The notes under the pieces were generated by a model. It was not told where the DNA came from, searched no databases, and was given only the letters and a program-made list of their open reading frames with translations. Below, one piece after another: positions 61,343 through 64,000 of a DNA stretch of 64,000 bases; position 1 is the first letter of the stretch, and each line of letters starts with the position of its first letter. Source of the stretch: Pustulibacterium marinum (lineage in GTDB: Bacteria; Bacteroidota; Bacteroidia; Flavobacteriales; Flavobacteriaceae); the NCBI RefSeq assembly GCF_900116665.1, contig NZ_FPBK01000002.1:116360-180359 (forward strand), in the 5' to 3' direction. A program made the position numbers and the translations under genes.

Positions 61343-62214
61343 TTCTGATCAAAATTTTTAGTGATGAAAATCAAAGCAGGAATCAAGCCTGTACGCCAAT
61401 AATCCCAAGTGTGTCCACCATTTCTTACGCGATATTCATGAGGGATTTTTAAATCTCTTAATACAATGTGGAGTGTAGAATTTCCTTTGTAAAGATGATC
61501 ATCATCACCACAATCAATATACATGGCTACATCATCTTTTTCGCTTTCAGAAAGTTGTTTAGCCAAATAAATTGGGCTGTTATGATTATGAAAATCACTT
61601 ATGCGTTCATCTTTTGGAAGTTTACCGTATGCAGTTTCATAACGAACCGCAAATTCTTTATCAGAAAGCTCAATCATTTCCTCATCAGTTCTAACAGCCG
61701 GACTCAATGCGCTTGCTGCAATAAAGAGTTCAGGATGATGAAAACGGTACACCAACGTTCCGTAACCGCCCATAGAAAGGCCGGCAATTCCTCGGTTTTG
61801 CTTTTCTTTCTTAACGTGATATTTATTTTCTACAAAAGGCATAAATTCATCAAAGAAAAAATTTTCATACTCATAAGTTCCTTTAATGTTGTTGATGTAA
61901 TAGGTAGCTTCGCCATCTGGCAAAAAGAAAATTGTTTTTGGAATAATACTATCAGCAATCGCTTGATCTACTTGTGCTTGCATGTCGCCGCCTTCTAACC
62001 ACTGATTTTCATCACCACCTAGTCCATGAAGCAAATAGATGACAGGATAATCTGTATCATCCTCGTTGTAACCTTCTGGCAGATAAACATTAAAAACTTT
62101 GGTTTTACCCAGTGTTTTACTAGAAATGGAATCTTTAAATAGCGTTCCTTGGGCAAATGATAATTGAGCTAAAAACAAAAAAGCTCCTAGAAATATGGTT
62201 TTGAAAAATTGCAT
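61339..62214 (-). CDS. Secreted alpha/beta-hydrolase esterase (esterase D / CE1-like)
   Basis: A 291-residue enzyme with a signal peptide (IFLGAFLFLAQLSFAQ). The nucleophile is Ser147 in IAGLSMGGYGTL, the oxyanion part lies in YLLHGLGGDENQW, and the acid and His are near IDCGDDDHLYKG and NGGHTWDYWR. It resembles feruloyl/acetyl esterases and S-formylglutathione hydrolase, but the signal peptide favours a polysaccharide deacylase. The ATG at 62214 is chosen because it opens the signal peptide; the frame continues upstream to another ATG at 62250. Its stop codon overlaps that of the convergent glycosidase gene by 4 bases. Confidence 0.88.
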   Translation of the reverse strand: MQFFKTIFLGAFLFLAQLSFAQGTLFKDSISSKTLGKTKVFNVYLPEGYNEDDTDYPVIYLLHGLGGDENQWLEGGDMQAQVDQAIADSIIPKTIFFLPDGEATYYINNIKGTYEYENFFFDEFMPFVENKYHVKKEKQNRGIAGLSMGGYGTLVYRFHHPELFIAASALSPAVRTDEEMIELSDKEFAVRYETAYGKLPKDERISDFHNHNSPIYLAKQLSESEKDDVAMYIDCGDDDHLYKGNSTLHIVLRDLKIPHEYRVRNGGHTWDYWRTGLIPALIFITKNFDQN

Positions 62215-62294
62215 TGTAGTTGATTCTTTCAGTAAAGATACAATTTTCAAGATAGGTTTATCTTAATTTATTTTGATGAGATTTTGAACTGAAA

Positions 62295-62759
62295 TTACTT
62301 TCGTTTCAATTCATTTCTGTAATATTTAAAAGGAACTATTAGCATTCCAAAGCATTCCCCATCTTCTTTTCCTATATGTTTATGATGCATTTTGTGAGCT
62401 CTTCTTATAGCTCGTGCATACCAATTATTAGCGTTTCTAAACATTTTAAAACGTTGATGAATAAAGATGTCGTGAACAGAGAAATAAGCAGCACCATAGG
62501 CCATAATTCCAAATCCTATTGGGTAACCAAACCAAAAAGAAGTATTCACAGCTGCAGAAAGAAAACTCATGCTAATAACTGCATAAATAATGAAGAAAGC
62601 ATCGTTTCTCTCAAACCATGAATCATGATCTTTTAGGTGATGATCTTTGTGAAGAACCCAAAGAAATCCGTGCATAACGTATTTATGAGTAAACCATGCC
62701 ATAAATTCCATGAAAACGAAGGTGCAAAGAAAAACGATAATAAAATTTAGAACAGTCAT
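62295..62759 (-). CDS. crtZ: Beta-carotene hydroxylase
   Basis: Di-iron membrane enzyme that adds hydroxyl groups to beta-carotene rings and makes zeaxanthin. The protein has 154 residues and four hydrophobic stretches. The histidine clusters of the fatty-acid-hydroxylase superfamily are intact: HKYVMH, HKDHH, HDIFIH and HKMHHKH. It is the third gene of a minus-strand cluster, 10 bases after crtB. Yellow pigment is expected. Confidence 0.94.
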   Translation of the reverse strand: MTVLNFIIVFLCTFVFMEFMAWFTHKYVMHGFLWVLHKDHHLKDHDSWFERNDAFFIIYAVISMSFLSAAVNTSFWFGYPIGFGIMAYGAAYFSVHDIFIHQRFKMFRNANNWYARAIRRAHKMHHKHIGKEDGECFGMLIVPFKYYRNELKRK

Positions 62760-62769
62760 AGCGAATATT

Positions 62770-63609
62770 TTATAGTAAATTGAGTCTATAATTTACGTAA
62801 CATCTGGCAAGAACGCCAAATTTTTGGTAATTAGGAACTCTAATTCTAGTAGATTTTATTTCTAATGATGGAGTATCTTTTAATTTCAATAGTAATTTGA
62901 AGTAATATTTGTAAGCCGTGTAAACTCCGAATTTAGCTTCGATAGGTAATCTTACTATTCCCGCATAACCTTTGGCAAAATCTTCTTCAATTTCTTTAAT
63001 GATGCGGGTTTTAGAAGCTTCATCTAGCATGCTTAAGTTAGTTTCCGGAAAATAAGTTCTATCTAAATCTTCAAAATCATCTTTAAGATCTCTTAGGAAA
63101 TTCACTTTTTGAAAAGCGGATCCAAGTGCCATGGCGGAATCTTTTAGTTGATCAAATCGCTCTTGATTTCCTTTTACAAAAACCTTTAAACACATCAATC
63201 CAACAACATCAGCCGAACCATAAATATATTGATTATATTCTTCTGTGGTTGTATATTCTTTTTTAGAAAGATCTAAACGCATACTGTGCATGAATGCATC
63301 GATAAGTTCTTTGTCTATTTCATATTTGTTTACAGTATGCTGAAAAGAATTCAGAATAGGATTCAAACTTATTTTATCTGCTAATGCTTCCTCAAGATCA
63401 GATTCAAATTTATTAAACAATCGTTCTTTGTCATATTCATGAAAAGTATCTACAATTTCATCTGCAAAACGAACAAAGCCATAAATATTATGGATGTCTT
63501 GCCTAATGGTTGGGGATAACATACGAACGGCAAGCGAGAAAGAGGTACTGTAAGACTCTGTAACTATTTTGCTGCTTTGATATGATACGGAATCAAAAAT
63601 AGATTTCAT
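62770..63609 (-). CDS. crtB: Phytoene synthase
   Basis: Condenses two geranylgeranyl diphosphates to phytoene, the first committed carotenoid step. The protein has 279 residues. The first aspartate motif is in YGFVRFADEIVDTF (DxxxD) and the second in NFLRDLKDDFEDLDRTYF. The N-terminus carries the substrate helix YSTSFSLAVRML. It lies two bases after crtI and 10 bases before crtZ. Confidence 0.96.
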   Translation of the reverse strand: MKSIFDSVSYQSSKIVTESYSTSFSLAVRMLSPTIRQDIHNIYGFVRFADEIVDTFHEYDKERLFNKFESDLEEALADKISLNPILNSFQHTVNKYEIDKELIDAFMHSMRLDLSKKEYTTTEEYNQYIYGSADVVGLMCLKVFVKGNQERFDQLKDSAMALGSAFQKVNFLRDLKDDFEDLDRTYFPETNLSMLDEASKTRIIKEIEEDFAKGYAGIVRLPIEAKFGVYTAYKYYFKLLLKLKDTPSLEIKSTRIRVPNYQKFGVLARCYVNYRLNLL

Positions 63610-63611
63610 AG

Positions 63612-64000
63612 CTAATTTTTTTGAGTTTTGGCAATGAGTTCCGCTACAAGTTTCCCGGAGATCAATGCTGGCGGAACTCCTGGTCCGGGTACTGTAAGTT
63701 GTCCTGTAAAAAAGAGATTTTCAACTTTTTTACTTTTTAATTTAGGTCGTAAAAATGCAGTTTGTAATAGGGTATTGGCTAAGCCATAAGCGTTTCCTTT
63801 GTATGAATTGTATTCTTTGATAAAGTCTTTCACACAAAAGCTTTCTTTAAATATAATGTTTTTTTGAACACTTTGCTCTGTAAGTTCTTCAAGGCGTGTA
63901 ATAATCTTGTTGAAATACAGTTCTCTAAGTTCTTCGGTGTCTTCTAATCCTGGAGCAATTGGTATTAAAAAAATACCTGCTTCTTTACCTTCTGGTGCGG
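63612..64000 (-). CDS. crtI: Phytoene desaturase (C-terminal part; cut by window edge)
   Basis: About 129 C-terminal residues of a CrtI-type FAD-dependent desaturase/isomerase that turns phytoene into lycopene. The frame is open to base 64000: it reads IFLIPIAPGLEDTEELRELY near the edge. The C-terminal FAD/oxidoreductase signature is complete: YGLANTLLQTAFLRPKLKSK, then LFFTGQLTVPGPGVPPALIS. It is followed by crtB after two bases. The start lies beyond the right edge. The lycopene cyclase gene is not in this window. Confidence 0.93.
   Translation of the reverse strand, partial: APEGKEAGIFLIPIAPGLEDTEELRELYFNKIITRLEELTEQSVQKNIIFKESFCVKDFIKEYNSYKGNAYGLANTLLQTAFLRPKLKSKKVENLFFTGQLTVPGPGVPPALISGKLVAELIAKTQKN

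Noticed and set aside
61468-61998. A 176-codon open frame on the plus strand opposite the secreted esterase
   Set aside because: The esterase carries the signal peptide, GLSMGG motif and triad. The opposite frame has no sensible protein pattern.
1-64000. tRNA, rRNA, prophage, insertion sequence, toxin-antitoxin or defence islands
   Set aside because: I looked through all gaps and gene products and found none; the window is core metabolism and envelope genes. A covariance-model scan would be needed to exclude a small RNA gene fully.

Overview
The window looks like chromosome of a marine-type member of the Flavobacteriaceae (phylum Bacteroidota). The DNA is AT-rich. Promoters fit the Bacteroidota pattern (TTG, about 19 bases, TAnnTTTG) and Shine-Dalgarno sites are weak. 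Marker genes agree: type IX secretion tails (one gliding-motility-associated C-terminal domain, one type A sorting domain), a transketolase split into two genes, a zinc-ligand-less Tgt, and a crtZ/crtB/crtI carotenoid cluster. No mobile element, CRISPR array, tRNA or rRNA was seen. Almost all of it is ordinary core genome.

Layout. 1-8.3 kb: the end of an aldehyde dehydrogenase gene, then the isoleucine/valine operon ilvD-ilvB-ilvN-ilvC followed by ilvA. An Ile-rich leader peptide with an attenuator precedes the operon. 8.4-14 kb: gapN, an MscS channel, an amidase, a PfpI protein, sucC. 14-18 kb: a GH3 glycosidase and a membrane-bound DUF6377 regulator. 18-30 kb: lysA, split transketolase, tgt, an LptF/G permease, an EamA transporter, accA, dnaB, a secreted protein of unknown function, yjbQ and a HAD phosphatase. 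30-34 kb (minus strand): DUF192, lgt, yidD, cysS, folE. 34.5-41.7 kb: a small secreted Cys-rich protein, a 1403-residue repeat protein exported by type IX secretion, a secreted protein of unknown function, a TM2 protein, aroQ and a small beta-barrel. 41.7-44.6 kb: an RNA-repair and ribosome-rescue operon rtcB-prfH-TPR. 45.9-50.2 kb: three SurA-like folding factors. 50-57 kb: MoxR ATPase, two unrelated-type aconitases and an M23 peptidase. 57.5-62.2 kb: tandem TlpA-like proteins, a large secreted glycosidase and a secreted esterase. 62.3-64 kb: carotenoid genes.

The most interesting object is the leader of rtcB-prfH. It has its own promoter, a 26-codon open reading frame, an intrinsic terminator, and RNA segments that form three mutually exclusive pairings (1:2, 2:3 and 3:4), as in a classical attenuator. 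The leader peptide lacks a run of any one amino acid. This suggests that expression of the ribosome-repair operon is set by how well ribosomes translate the leader, so it would sense translation itself. The ilv leader at the start of the window shows the same logic in its amino-acid-sensing form and works as an internal comparison. Both are read from sequence only and have not been tested.
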